Source of the DNA: Clostridia bacterium
GTDB lineage: Bacteria; Bacillota_A; Clostridia; Christensenellales; Aristaeellaceae
NCBI GenBank assembly: GCA_017509065.1
Contig: JAFWQM010000077.1
Location: forward strand, 1 to 14,076
Direction of reading: 5' to 3'
Length of the DNA stretch: 14,076 bases
The position numbers and the translations under genes were made by a program. The notes under the pieces are model-generated. The model saw only the letters and a program-made list of their open reading frames with translations. It ran no database searches and had not been told where the DNA came from. Positions 1-7,152 of this stretch are shown in pieces (positions within the stretch are counted from its first letter, which is position 1; each line of letters opens with the position of its first letter).

Positions 1-811
1 CCTCGTCGTCCCATCCGTGCTCGTCGTCGCCGATGAGCAGGCGCTTCGGGTCGGTGCTGAGGGTGGTCTTGCCGGTGCCGGAGAGGCCGAAGAAGATGGC
101 GGTGTTCTTACCTTCCATGTCGGTGTTAGCGGAGCAGTGCATCGCGGCAATGCCCTTCAGCGGCAGGTAGTAGTTCATCATGGAGAACATGCCCTTCTTC
201 ATTTCGCCGCCGTACCAGGTGTTCAGGATGACCTGCTCCCGGCTGGTGACGTTGAAGGCCACCACGGTTTCGCTGTTCAGGCCCAGTTCCTTATACTGTT
301 CGCACTTGGCCTTGGAAGCGGTGTACACGATGAAGTCCGGCTCGAAAGCGGCTTCTTCTTCCTTGGTGGGCTGGATGAACATGTTGCGCACGAAATGGGC
401 CTGCCAGGCGACTTCCATCATGAAGCGGACAGCCATGCGGGTGTCCTTGTTGGCGCCGCAAAACGCATCCACCACGTACAGCTTCTTGCCGCTCAGCTGT
501 TCCTGGGCCAGCTTCTTCACCTTCGCCCAGACTTCCTCGCTCATGGGATGGTTGTCGTTCTTGTATTCAGGCGTGGTCCACCACACGGTGTCCTTGCTGT
601 TCTCGTCCATGACGATGTACTTGTCCTTGGGGGAACGGCCGGTATAGATGCCGGTCATCACGTTCACAGCACCCAGTTCGCTTTCCTTGCCCACGTCATA
701 GCCGGTCAGGGAAGGATCCATTTCGTCCTTGTACAAAGATTCATAGGAAGGATTGTACACGATTTCCTTGGTACCGGTGATGCCGTACTTGGTCAGATCG
801 ATGTTGCCCAT
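1..811 (-). CDS. pckA: Phosphoenolpyruvate carboxykinase (ATP), 5' part, cut by window edge
   Basis: Cytoplasmic enzyme interconverting oxaloacetate + ATP and PEP + CO2 + ADP, used in gluconeogenesis or, in many anaerobes, run towards oxaloacetate. The 270 visible codons start with [11 protein letters not shown] and continue past the window edge; the full enzyme is normally about 530 residues. Family signatures are in order: TGRSPKDKY (about 57-65, substrate Arg59), GGEMKKGMF (201-209, metal/substrate lysines), MHCSAN (224-229, metal-binding His225), the P-loop [11 protein letters not shown] (242-252) and [12 protein letters not shown] (259-270, metal-binding Asp). These match ATP-type PckA, not the GTP-type enzyme. 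The ATG at 811 follows an AAAAGGGG ribosome site. It has its own promoter at 898-926 and so is transcribed independently of the esterase upstream. No frameshift is seen in the visible part. Confidence 0.97.
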   Translation of the reverse strand, partial: MGNIDLTKYGITGTKEIVYNPSYESLYKDEMDPSLTGYDVGKESELGAVNVMTGIYTGRSPKDKYIVMDENSKDTVWWTTPEYKNDNHPMSEEVWAKVKKLAQEQLSGKKLYVVDAFCGANKDTRMAVRFMMEVAWQAHFVRNMFIQPTKEEEAAFEPDFIVYTASKAKCEQYKELGLNSETVVAFNVTSREQVILNTWYGGEMKKGMFSMMNYYLPLKGIAAMHCSANTDMEGKNTAIFFGLSGTGKTTLSTDPKRLLIGDDEHGWDDE

Positions 812-897
812 GTCAAAAACCCCTTTTCTGATAAAAGTATAGAATTGGAATGAATATTTGGTCGGAAGAGACTGAAAACCCAACCTCTCCCATATAC

Positions 898-926
898 AGT
901 ATAACACAAACCGTTGCGGCGGTCAA
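898..926 (-). promoter_or_regulatory. Sigma-A promoter of pckA
   Basis: On the minus strand a -35 box TTGACC (921-926) and a -10 box TATACT (898-903) are separated by exactly 17 nt. Transcription would start near 891, giving a leader of about 80 nt before pckA. The -35 box directly follows the T-run of the esterase terminator, so the two elements abut. No obvious catabolite-response palindrome was recognised in the leader. Confidence 0.8.
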
Positions 927-967
927 CAAAAAAACAAAGAATCCCCTCACATTTACTGCGAGGGGAT
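925..967 (-). terminator. Rho-independent terminator of the esterase gene
   Basis: Perfect 8-bp arms ATCCCCTC (941-948) and GAGGGGAT (960-967) enclose an 11-nt loop. On the minus strand they are followed by a T-rich run, TCTTTGTTTTTTTG. The hairpin lies about 27 nt after the esterase stop codon at 995, the expected place. It should separate esterase transcription from pckA, whose -35 box begins inside or right after the T-run. Confidence 0.8.
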
Positions 968-994
968 GAATGCTGCGGGGAAACGGGCAAATTA

Positions 995-2548
995 TCAGTG
1001 CTGGGTTTGTCCGGAGAGGTCTGCCATGATTTTTGTGAATACAGGTCCCATCGCCTTCTGCGCGGCGGGAATGAGCTCATGATCGTAATTCGTCAGGCAG
1101 CGGGAATGCTCATCGAGCAGCATGGTATGCTCTTCACCGGCGGTGCAGGCAGGCCAGGCGGGTAGTAGGTCGGTCCCGGGATTGCCTGTGCGCGCGAACG
1201 CCATCACACTTTCAAACACGATCTTCTGCATGGTTTCGGCATAGAGGCTGCCCTGGGGATAGTCCACCAGTTCGATGTTGTGGAACACATAAGGAATATC
1301 GCAGCAGTGCCAGGGCGTCAGGCCGGAGAAAATGGGCTGATCCATGTTGAACATGTAGGAATAGGTGCAGCTGTTCAGCTTCGCGCGGATCTTCAGATAC
1401 TCAATGATGGCATGCCTGAACATCGTGTCCAGCCGTATCAGATCGATCAGTTTCCTTTCGGGATAAGCCGCTATGAAGCTTTTCTCCAGTTCATCCAGCG
1501 TATCGTCGTCCAGATATTTGAGCAGCGTTTTTCTCTGTTCTTCCCCGGACATCTCGTGCTTGTTGAAACGCGGAGGCCCGAAAGAGGCGAATTCGCCGAA
1601 CACTGAGCCGACCAGCAGCGGGATATCCTTTGTTTCCTTGCGGAAGCCGTACACCGCGGGATTGCCGAGGTAATACTTGTTGGCCTTTGGCGCTCCGCCC
1701 ACATACTTGCCCGCCTTGCGGAATTCGGGAGCAAGCTTGTTGTACGCGCCGGCGAGGGCAGCGTAGGGCACTTTTTCCAGTTCCTTGACGGACTTGGCTT
1801 TCAGTTCCTTCATTATGGCCTCGGCCAGTTCCTTGCCGCTGCCTTTGGCATCGTCGAGCAGGCCCAGCACGCCGCTCATATTGAAGCCTTTGGCGTACAG
1901 ACCGTCCGCCGCCGGGGACTGGAGCAGGGTGGTCACCTTTCCCCCGCCGCCGGACTGACCGAAGATGGTCACGTTATCCGGGTCGCCGCCAAATGCGGAG
2001 ATATTGTCATGCACCCATTTGAGCGCCATGATGATGTCGTCGCCGCCCGCGTTGGCGGAGTTGGCGTATTCCTCGCCGAAGTCGGACAGATCGAAATAGC
2101 CCAGGATATTCAGGCGGTGATTGATCGAAACCACCACCGCGTCGCCGTGCAGGGCCATGTTGTGGCCGTCATAGGCGATGTGCTCGATGGACGAGCCGGC
2201 GAAATATCCGCCGCCGTGCAGCCAGAACAGCACCGGGCGCTTTCCCCCGTCCAGAGCTGGCGTCCACACGTTCAGATTCAGGCAGTCCTCGTCCTGTGGC
2301 CAGAAGCGGTGTGGCACGAAGATTTCGCCCTTGGGCTCGTCCTGTTTGAGCAGCGGGCAGACATAGCCGTAGCTGGTGGCGTCAGTGACGCCCTTCTGAT
2401 AAGGAATCGGTTCCGGCGCGTGAAAGCGCTTGGCCGTGGCATATTTCACGCCCCGGAAGGTGAGGATGCCGTCGTGTTCAAAACCACGGATCTTGCCCGC
2501 CGTGGTATCCACCACCGCGAAATCCTGGTCATACCGGAAGCTCTTCAT
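995..2548 (-). CDS. Type-B carboxylesterase (alpha/beta hydrolase), 517 aa
   Basis: Predicted cytoplasmic serine hydrolase of the carboxylesterase type-B / p-nitrobenzyl esterase family, cleaving carboxylic esters; the substrate cannot be read from sequence. Visible landmarks: TTAGKIRGF near residues 15-23, EDCLNLNVWTP (87-97), the oxyanion-hole motif HGGGYFAGSS (111-120), the nucleophile elbow FGQSGGGGK (196-204, Ser199), a likely acid Glu319 in GSVFGEFASFG, and the likely catalytic His414 before DIPYVF. The elbow is GQSGG rather than the more usual GESAGG. Length is typical of the family. No signal peptide or membrane anchor is visible. The ATG at 2548 has a strong AGAAAGGAG site 8 nt upstream. 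It lies 222 nt downstream of the GH1 gene in the same direction, so it may be co-transcribed or use its own weak promoter; a terminator follows at 925-967. Confidence 0.92.
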   Translation of the reverse strand: MKSFRYDQDFAVVDTTAGKIRGFEHDGILTFRGVKYATAKRFHAPEPIPYQKGVTDATSYGYVCPLLKQDEPKGEIFVPHRFWPQDEDCLNLNVWTPALDGGKRPVLFWLHGGGYFAGSSIEHIAYDGHNMALHGDAVVVSINHRLNILGYFDLSDFGEEYANSANAGGDDIIMALKWVHDNISAFGGDPDNVTIFGQSGGGGKVTTLLQSPAADGLYAKGFNMSGVLGLLDDAKGSGKELAEAIMKELKAKSVKELEKVPYAALAGAYNKLAPEFRKAGKYVGGAPKANKYYLGNPAVYGFRKETKDIPLLVGSVFGEFASFGPPRFNKHEMSGEEQRKTLLKYLDDDTLDELEKSFIAAYPERKLIDLIRLDTMFRHAIIEYLKIRAKLNSCTYSYMFNMDQPIFSGLTPWHCCDIPYVFHNIELVDYPQGSLYAETMQKIVFESVMAFARTGNPGTDLLPAWPACTAGEEHTMLLDEHSRCLTNYDHELIPAAQKAMGPVFTKIMADLSGQTQH

Positions 2549-2770
2549 GGGAATTCTCCTTTCTTTAGTTGGGTTTGGTTGGAAGGGATGAGGGATTTGA
2601 AATCAGGGATTAGGGGATAGGGATTAGCGTACAGATGATATTGTATGAATAATAGGAGTACCACAATTTGTCAGGTAAATGAATCTGAACTCTGTACTCT
2701 CTGCACACGACTTTTGTCATTTTGCGAGAACTTTCGCTTATAAGCGGCGTAATCCCTGATCCCTATTTCC
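2549..2770 (-). other. Intergenic region between GH1 and esterase genes: G-run repeats, possible weak promoter
   Basis: This 222-nt gap holds the esterase ribosome site, a cluster of GGGAT/GGGGAT runs (2585-2622), and an 11-bp perfect inverted repeat, ATCAGGGATTA at 2602-2612 against TAATCCCTGAT at 2750-2760. A 12-bp palindrome CGCTTATAAGCG lies at 2734-2745. No clear terminator follows the GH1 gene: the palindrome has no T-run after it. A weak minus-strand promoter is possible, with TACAAT at 2640-2645 and TTGTGG at 2661-2666, but its spacer is only 15 nt. Read-through from the upstream genes therefore remains possible. Confidence 0.45.
2602..2760. repeat. 11-bp inverted repeat bounding a 137-nt spacer, with GGGATTA-like runs
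   Basis: ATCAGGGATTA (2602-2612) and its exact reverse complement (2750-2760) bracket 137 nt. The left arm sits in a degenerate tandem of GGGAT units, with G-runs at 2585-2587, 2592-2594, 2606-2608, 2613-2616 and 2620-2622. The right side carries two C-runs of the same motif. It could be a small dispersed repeat or simple-sequence expansion. No coding potential is seen inside. Confidence 0.5.
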
Positions 2771-4120
2771 TCACAAACACTCCCCGTTGCTCTCGATCAC
2801 CTGCCAGTACCAGCGGGCAGAATCCTTGGGAATGCGGCGCAGGGTAGGATAGTCCACATAGATGATGCCAAAGCGCTCATCGTAGCCGGAAGCCCATTCA
2901 AAGTTGTCCAGGAAGCTCCACTGCATGTAGCCGCGCAGATCGGCGCCCTCCTCCACGGCCTTGGACAGTTCCAGCAGATACCGGTGCAGGAAGTCGATGC
3001 GTTCGGGGTCATGCACCTGGCCGTCAAGGAAAATGACGTCGTTGCAGGAAAGGCCATTTTCGGAGATATAGATGGGCAGATGATAGCGGCGGTACACGTT
3101 CATCGGGCCGTAGTGCATCACCTCGGGTGTGATTTCCCATTTGCACGCGGTTGTCGCGTAGCCGCGGGGCAGCTTCACGGGCTGACCGTTTTCATCCACC
3201 CGCGAGCCGCGGTATACGTTGATGCCGATAAAATCCGGGGTTTCCATCCGCTCCCATTCAGCCTGCGGGATGGTGTCGGCAAAGCGGCGAACAGCCTCCG
3301 GCGCGGATTCGTCGTAGCGTTTCAGGACGAGGCTGTCCAGCACGATATTATGGGAAAAGGTCCAGCCATCGTTGTTCAGGTCAAACGTGGCTTTGTAAGC
3401 CGCTTCGCGGTTCTCTGGAGTATCCCGGTCGGGAAAGCACAGCTTGCCGCAGGGCACGATGCCCACCTGAACATCCGCTCCGGCGACGGCCTTGATCTGG
3501 CGCTGAGCTTCACTGTGACACAGGCACACGTGGTGATACATGCGCGCCAGGTCTTCCTCGCGCATCTTGAGCCCCGGCGCGAGTCCGCCCATGCCATAGC
3601 CGCCGGCGACGATGCACTGCGGCTCGTTGATGGTCATGTACTTGCTCACGCGGCCCTTGAAATGCTCGGCAATGATCCGGGCATACCGGCCGAACCATGC
3701 TTCGATCTCCGGGTTCAGCCAACCGCCGCGAAGCTGCAGCGCGCTGGACAGATCCCAGTGATAAAGGGTGATCAGCGGCTCGATGCCGTTGGCGATCAGT
3801 TCGTTGACCAGATTGTCATAGAATGCAAAGCCTTTTTCGTTCACTTCGCCGCTGCCGTCCGGGATGACGCGCGCCCAGCTGATAGAGAATCGGTAGGCCC
3901 GGATGCCGTGCGCCTTCATCAGCGCCACATCCTCTTTCCAGCGGTGGTAGCAGTCGCAGGCGATATCGCCGGTATCGCCGTTCTTGACGTGCCTGCCCTT
4001 CGGGTCATGGCAGAAGTCGTCCCAGATGTTGGGACCTTTGCCGTCCTCGTTCCACGCGCCTTCGCATTGGTAAGCCGCGCAGGCAACGCCCCAGAGAAAG
4101 TCCTTCGGAAAATGCGCCAT
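2771..4120 (-). CDS. GH1 beta-glucosidase, 449 aa
   Basis: Glycoside hydrolase family 1 retaining enzyme, a cytoplasmic TIM barrel cleaving beta-glucosides. Landmarks counted from MAHFPKDFLWG: FLWGVACAAYQCEG at the N-terminus (8-21, substrate Gln18), LYHWDL (119-124), acid/base Glu166 in TINEPQ (163-168), nucleophile Glu354 in YISENGLS (351-358), and the -1 subsite NFEWASGYDERFG (406-418). The FEWASGYDERFG form suits free glucosides; the Ser/Lys/Tyr phosphate-binding set of 6-phospho-beta-glucosidases is not apparent. No PTS or other sugar importer lies nearby, which agrees with a non-phosphorylated substrate. Length is normal and there is no signal peptide. The gene starts 19 nt after a MATE transporter stop in the same operon. 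A TTG at 4138 would add six residues, but it overlaps the ribosome site, so ATG 4120 is preferred. Confidence 0.95.
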   Translation of the reverse strand: MAHFPKDFLWGVACAAYQCEGAWNEDGKGPNIWDDFCHDPKGRHVKNGDTGDIACDCYHRWKEDVALMKAHGIRAYRFSISWARVIPDGSGEVNEKGFAFYDNLVNELIANGIEPLITLYHWDLSSALQLRGGWLNPEIEAWFGRYARIIAEHFKGRVSKYMTINEPQCIVAGGYGMGGLAPGLKMREEDLARMYHHVCLCHSEAQRQIKAVAGADVQVGIVPCGKLCFPDRDTPENREAAYKATFDLNNDGWTFSHNIVLDSLVLKRYDESAPEAVRRFADTIPQAEWERMETPDFIGINVYRGSRVDENGQPVKLPRGYATTACKWEITPEVMHYGPMNVYRRYHLPIYISENGLSCNDVIFLDGQVHDPERIDFLHRYLLELSKAVEEGADLRGYMQWSFLDNFEWASGYDERFGIIYVDYPTLRRIPKDSARWYWQVIESNGECL

Positions 4121-4127
4121 GGGTTTC

Positions 4128-4135
4128 TCTCCTTT
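4128..4135 (-). promoter_or_regulatory. Ribosome binding site deciding the GH1 start
   Basis: AAAGGAGA on the minus strand ends 7-8 nt before the ATG at 4120. The longer reading from TTG 4138 would need this site to be coding. The ATG protein also begins at the usual GH1 position, shortly before FPKDFLWG. Confidence 0.85.
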
Positions 4136-4139
4136 CAAA

Positions 4140-5474
4140 TCAGTCGTGCAGTGTACTGTAAAAGCGTTTCCAGAACAAGGTACCCAGCAGAAGGATGGTG
4201 ATGATGTCGGTCACGGCCTGTGCGGCCAGCACACCGGTATATCCCGCAATCGCTGAGGTCAGCGCGATCACGGCAATGAAGATCACGCCTTGGCGGCAGA
4301 TGGAGGATATCAGCGCTTCGGCCGCTTTGCCGCTGGCCTGGAAGCAGATGGTGATGATCATCACGCCCGCGGCCAGCGCCATGGTCACGATATACCAGCG
4401 CAGCATCAAAACACCTGTTTCGATAATGGCTTCATCCTGCAAAAACACACTGATGCAGGGCCGGGCCAGCAGGAACAGAATCACGGTCATGATCACCGCC
4501 GTGCCGCCCACCGTTTTCAGCAGAAAACGCAGCAGCTCCCTGAGCTTATCATACTTGCGACCGCCGTAATAATATCCCACGATCGGGGCAGCGCCGAAGC
4601 TCATGCCGGTCAGCACCAACAGGATGATCATGCTCACCTTCTGGGCAATGCCCATGGCAGCTACCTGGCTGTTGCCGAAGGGCAGAAGAAAATGGTTCAG
4701 CACGATCAGGGAAACGCTGGACATGATATTTGTGAGCGCAGCGGAAATGCCGATGGCGCACATGTCCAGCATATCTCTGCCGGGAATCAGCGCTTTGCGG
4801 ATATCAACTGACAGGATCCTGCTCTTTTTCAGCACAACCAGCAGCAGGAAAATATCGGAGCAGACGTAGCCGATCACGGAGGCGAACGCCGCGCCGAACG
4901 CGCCCCAGCCCAGGCCGGAGATGAAAATGGGGTCAAGGATGATGTTCACCACCAGGCCGCTGACGCTGCCAAGCATGGATTCCCGGCTCATGCCCTCCGC
5001 ACGGAGCAGATTCATATGGATGAAGTTCACCACCACCAGCGGCCCGCCCGCCGCGAGCGTCATGAAATAAGCGTAAGCGCTTTGGTAGGTTTCATCGTTC
5101 GCCCCAAGCAGGCGCAGCAGCGGATCGTGAAACAGCAGCATCAAGCCGCCGATCACCGCGCCGCACAGCAGCGCGGCGTAAAAGCAGAAGGAGCTGACCT
5201 GTTTCGTGCCTTCCGTGTCCTGTCTGCCAAACAGCCTGGCAATCAGCGACGTGCCGCCCTGTCCGAAAATGTTGCCGAACGCCATCAGCAGCATGAACAC
5301 CGGCGCGCACAGCGACACCGCAGCCACCAGATTAGTATCCTGGGCGCTGGCAATGAAATAGGTGTCTGCCACGTTGTACACGACGGACAGCACCATGCTC
5401 AGCGTTACCGGCAGGGCCAGGGTAAAATAGGTTTTCCGGATGCTTCCCTGTTCAAACAGATTTTGTTTTTCCAT
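4140..5474 (-). CDS. MATE-family multidrug/toxin efflux transporter B, 444 aa
   Basis: Integral membrane antiporter of the MATE family (Na+ or H+ coupled, exporting cationic or aromatic compounds). The protein is a chain of about twelve hydrophobic segments in two similar halves. The first half carries the family motif YNVADTYFIA (33-42, with Asp37 in TM1) and GGTSLIARLFGRQD (73-86). The second half repeats this as GMSFGAAPIVGYYYGG. It resembles the MepA/DinF/NorM-type branch. The ATG at 5474 has an AGAGGAT site and starts 15 nt after the stop of another MATE gene; the GH1 gene follows 19 nt downstream, so all three are almost certainly one transcript. The substrate is unknown. The neighbouring glucosidase and esterase suggest an aglycone or phenolic, by inference only. 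Confidence 0.93.
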   Translation of the reverse strand: MEKQNLFEQGSIRKTYFTLALPVTLSMVLSVVYNVADTYFIASAQDTNLVAAVSLCAPVFMLLMAFGNIFGQGGTSLIARLFGRQDTEGTKQVSSFCFYAALLCGAVIGGLMLLFHDPLLRLLGANDETYQSAYAYFMTLAAGGPLVVVNFIHMNLLRAEGMSRESMLGSVSGLVVNIILDPIFISGLGWGAFGAAFASVIGYVCSDIFLLLVVLKKSRILSVDIRKALIPGRDMLDMCAIGISAALTNIMSSVSLIVLNHFLLPFGNSQVAAMGIAQKVSMIILLVLTGMSFGAAPIVGYYYGGRKYDKLRELLRFLLKTVGGTAVIMTVILFLLARPCISVFLQDEAIIETGVLMLRWYIVTMALAAGVMIITICFQASGKAAEALISSICRQGVIFIAVIALTSAIAGYTGVLAAQAVTDIITILLLGTLFWKRFYSTLHD

Positions 5475-5489
5475 GTCGTTTATCCTCTG

Positions 5490-6899
5490 TTACGTCACAT
5501 TCGTCAGGTTCTGTATCCACTTTCCGGAGCTTACGAAGAGATAGCCGATCAGACACTTGATGATGTTTGCCGCCTCCACGGTAGCGAAGCACACCACAAT
5601 ATCCGCATGCACGACCTTCACCATCAGCAGCGCCACCGGCACGGAAACCGCCCATGTATACCCGCTGTCAAACAGGAAGGTGATCAGGGTTTTGCCGCCG
5701 GACCGCAAGGTAAAATAGGAGCAATGCGCGAAGGCGTACAGAGGCATTGCGCAGGCCGTCACGATCAGGAGACTGCTCGCCATGTCCCGAACGTCCTGCG
5801 TGACACCGCTGTAAGCGCGCGGAATAAGCGGCGAGAAAAGCGCAAGCAGCAGGCCCATCGACGCCGCGCCTGCGATGCCGAATGCGATGATCCGCCACAC
5901 ATCGGTTTTCGCTTTGTCAAAGTTGCCCGCGCCCAGGGCCTGACCCACCAGCACCGCCACCGCCGTGCCCATGGACATGTAGACCGCGCTGAACAGGTTG
6001 GAAATCGTGAACGTGATGCTCAGGGCCGAGACCACCACCAGCCCGCTCATGGAATAAATAGCGGTGAGCGTGCTCATACCGATGGACCAGAGCAGTTCAT
6101 TCAGCATCAGCGGCGCGCCCATGCGCAGCACTTTTTTCAGCAGCGCGGCAGGCACTCTAAGTGTGCGGTACACTCCCTCAATGAAGGTGAAACGCTTATG
6201 ATGCTTATGCGTAAACCCCATCACAATACCCAGCTCCACAAAGCGGCTGATCACCGTTGCCACCGCCGCGCCAACGACCTCCAGGCGCGGAAGGCCCAGC
6301 TTGCCGAAAATAAGCAGATAGTTAAACAGCGCGTTGGTGAGTACCGCTACGACGCTGGCAAACATGGGCAGGCGGGTCTCCCCCATCTCCCTGAGCGTGC
6401 CGGCGTAGGACATGGAAAGAGCGAACGCGGGCAGGCCGATGAGGATCACCATCAGATAGTCCTGGCCGTTTTTCAGCATCTCCGCTGCCATCGCCGGGTC
6501 GCCGTCCCCCTGCAAAAACAGGGAAATCAGCTCTTTTTTGAAGCCGATAAACGCTATGAACGCCACCATCAGCAGGAACAGTGATTCCAGCAGTTTGATG
6601 CGGAAGGTGTTCCGCATTCCCTGAATGTCGCCCGCGCCGTAAAACTGCGCGCCGAAAATGCCCGGTCCTGCCAGGCCGCCGAAAATGGCCAGGGTAAATA
6701 CAAACAACAGCTGATTGGCAATGGACACGCCGCTCATCTGTGCGTCGCCCAGCGCGCCGACCATCAGGTTATCCAGGAAATTAACAAAATTAGAGATGCT
6801 GCTCTGAATAATGACCGGAATAATAATCCCCAGCACAGTGCGGTAAAACGCCCGGTCGCCGATCAGGGTCCGTCTGGCCCTGGAAAGCATGGAAGCCAT
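5490..6899 (-). CDS. MATE-family efflux transporter A, 469 aa
   Basis: Second integral membrane MATE transporter and first gene of the operon. It begins with a basic cytoplasmic stretch (MASMLSRARRTL), then a TM1 motif NFLDNLMVGALG (40-51, Asp43) and GPGIFGAQFYGAGD (78-91). The second-half counterpart is VLVGQALGAGNFDKA. About twelve membrane segments are apparent, and length is typical for a single MATE protein. It differs clearly from transporter B (469 versus 444 aa, different TM1 motif and loops), so it is not a recent tandem duplicate. The ATG at 6899 has a GAGGTG site about 8 nt upstream; a second in-frame ATG three codons later lacks a better site. A consensus promoter lies 42-69 nt upstream. 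Confidence 0.93.
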   Translation of the reverse strand: MASMLSRARRTLIGDRAFYRTVLGIIIPVIIQSSISNFVNFLDNLMVGALGDAQMSGVSIANQLLFVFTLAIFGGLAGPGIFGAQFYGAGDIQGMRNTFRIKLLESLFLLMVAFIAFIGFKKELISLFLQGDGDPAMAAEMLKNGQDYLMVILIGLPAFALSMSYAGTLREMGETRLPMFASVVAVLTNALFNYLLIFGKLGLPRLEVVGAAVATVISRFVELGIVMGFTHKHHKRFTFIEGVYRTLRVPAALLKKVLRMGAPLMLNELLWSIGMSTLTAIYSMSGLVVVSALSITFTISNLFSAVYMSMGTAVAVLVGQALGAGNFDKAKTDVWRIIAFGIAGAASMGLLLALFSPLIPRAYSGVTQDVRDMASSLLIVTACAMPLYAFAHCSYFTLRSGGKTLITFLFDSGYTWAVSVPVALLMVKVVHADIVVCFATVEAANIIKCLIGYLFVSSGKWIQNLTNVT

Positions 6900-6940
6900 C
6901 CCGATTTCACCTCAAAAAATACAAATCGTCTCCCCCTATC

Positions 6941-6968
6941 ATTATAAAAGAAGCGCCCCGCTTGTCAA
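6941..6968 (-). promoter_or_regulatory. Consensus sigma-A promoter of the MATE-MATE-GH1 operon
   Basis: On the minus strand a perfect -35 TTGACA (6963-6968) and a perfect -10 TATAAT (6941-6946) are separated by 16 nt. The start would be near 6934, giving a leader of about 35 nt. Such strong boxes imply high basal expression unless repressed. No strong palindromic operator was recognised across the boxes. It is divergent from the sensor-cyclase promoter about 85-90 nt away. Confidence 0.88.
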
Positions 6969-7049
6969 TATATGCGTCCTGTCAAAATCCGCAGGGCAAC
7001 AACTTTTTTTGTTTCAATGCAAAATCATGCTTAATTTTTGTGTATTTTG

Positions 7050-7058
7050 TGTTATAAT
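7050..7058 (+). promoter_or_regulatory. Extended -10 promoter of the sensor-cyclase gene
   Basis: TGTTATAAT (TG-n-TATAAT) at 7050-7058 is a perfect extended -10 element. The -35 region about 16 nt upstream is a poor TTAATT-like match, as is common for extended -10 promoters. The start would be near 7065, leaving a leader of about 88 nt before the ATG at 7153. Confidence 0.7.
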
Positions 7059-7064
7059 GGGAAA

Positions 7065-7152
7065 GGTTTAGTGTTTTTATATGCAGTAAGCCGTCGCTGC
7101 AATGACGGTATTCAGCTTTCGTTTTTTTTCGCTCAGGGGCAGGAGTAAGGTC
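7065..7152 (+). promoter_or_regulatory. Leader of the sensor-cyclase gene with two competing small hairpins and a T8 run
   Basis: Arms TGCAG (7082-7086) and CTGCA (7097-7101) can pair, while CCGTC (7091-7095) can pair with GACGG (7104-7108). The two pairings overlap and exclude each other. A run of eight T lies further downstream, before the AGGAG at 7141-7145. This could be an attenuator-like leader, but the stems are short and the T-run does not directly follow a stem. I see no known c-di-GMP riboswitch consensus. Confidence 0.25.
7141..7145 (+). promoter_or_regulatory. Ribosome binding site deciding the sensor-cyclase start
   Basis: AGGAG lies 7 nt before the ATG at 7153. An in-frame ATG at 7102 would add 17 residues rich in Phe, Arg and Ser with no ribosome site and no link to the binding fold, so 7153 is chosen. 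Confidence 0.8.

Noticed and set aside
2602..2760. Insertion element or MITE with terminal inverted repeats
   Set aside because: The 11-bp repeats are real, but I see no target-site duplication, and the motif is part of a simple GGGAT tract. It is therefore only called a repeat.
2984..4201. 405-codon open frame on the plus strand
   Set aside because: Antisense to the GH1 gene, whose catalytic motifs are complete.
5016..6584. 522-codon open frame on the plus strand
   Set aside because: It lies opposite both MATE genes and even crosses their junction. Its protein is rich in His, Gln and Arg with no recognisable domain, as expected of the antisense of GC-rich membrane-protein codons.
7102..7152. 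Upstream start for the sensor-cyclase
   Set aside because: No ribosome site precedes the ATG at 7102, and the added residues do not belong to the binding fold. AGGAG before 7153 decides the start.
7065..7152. c-di-GMP riboswitch before the cyclase gene
   Set aside because: I could not find the conserved core of class I or II c-di-GMP riboswitches, and the stems are only 5 bp. Only a leader with weak alternative pairing is supported.
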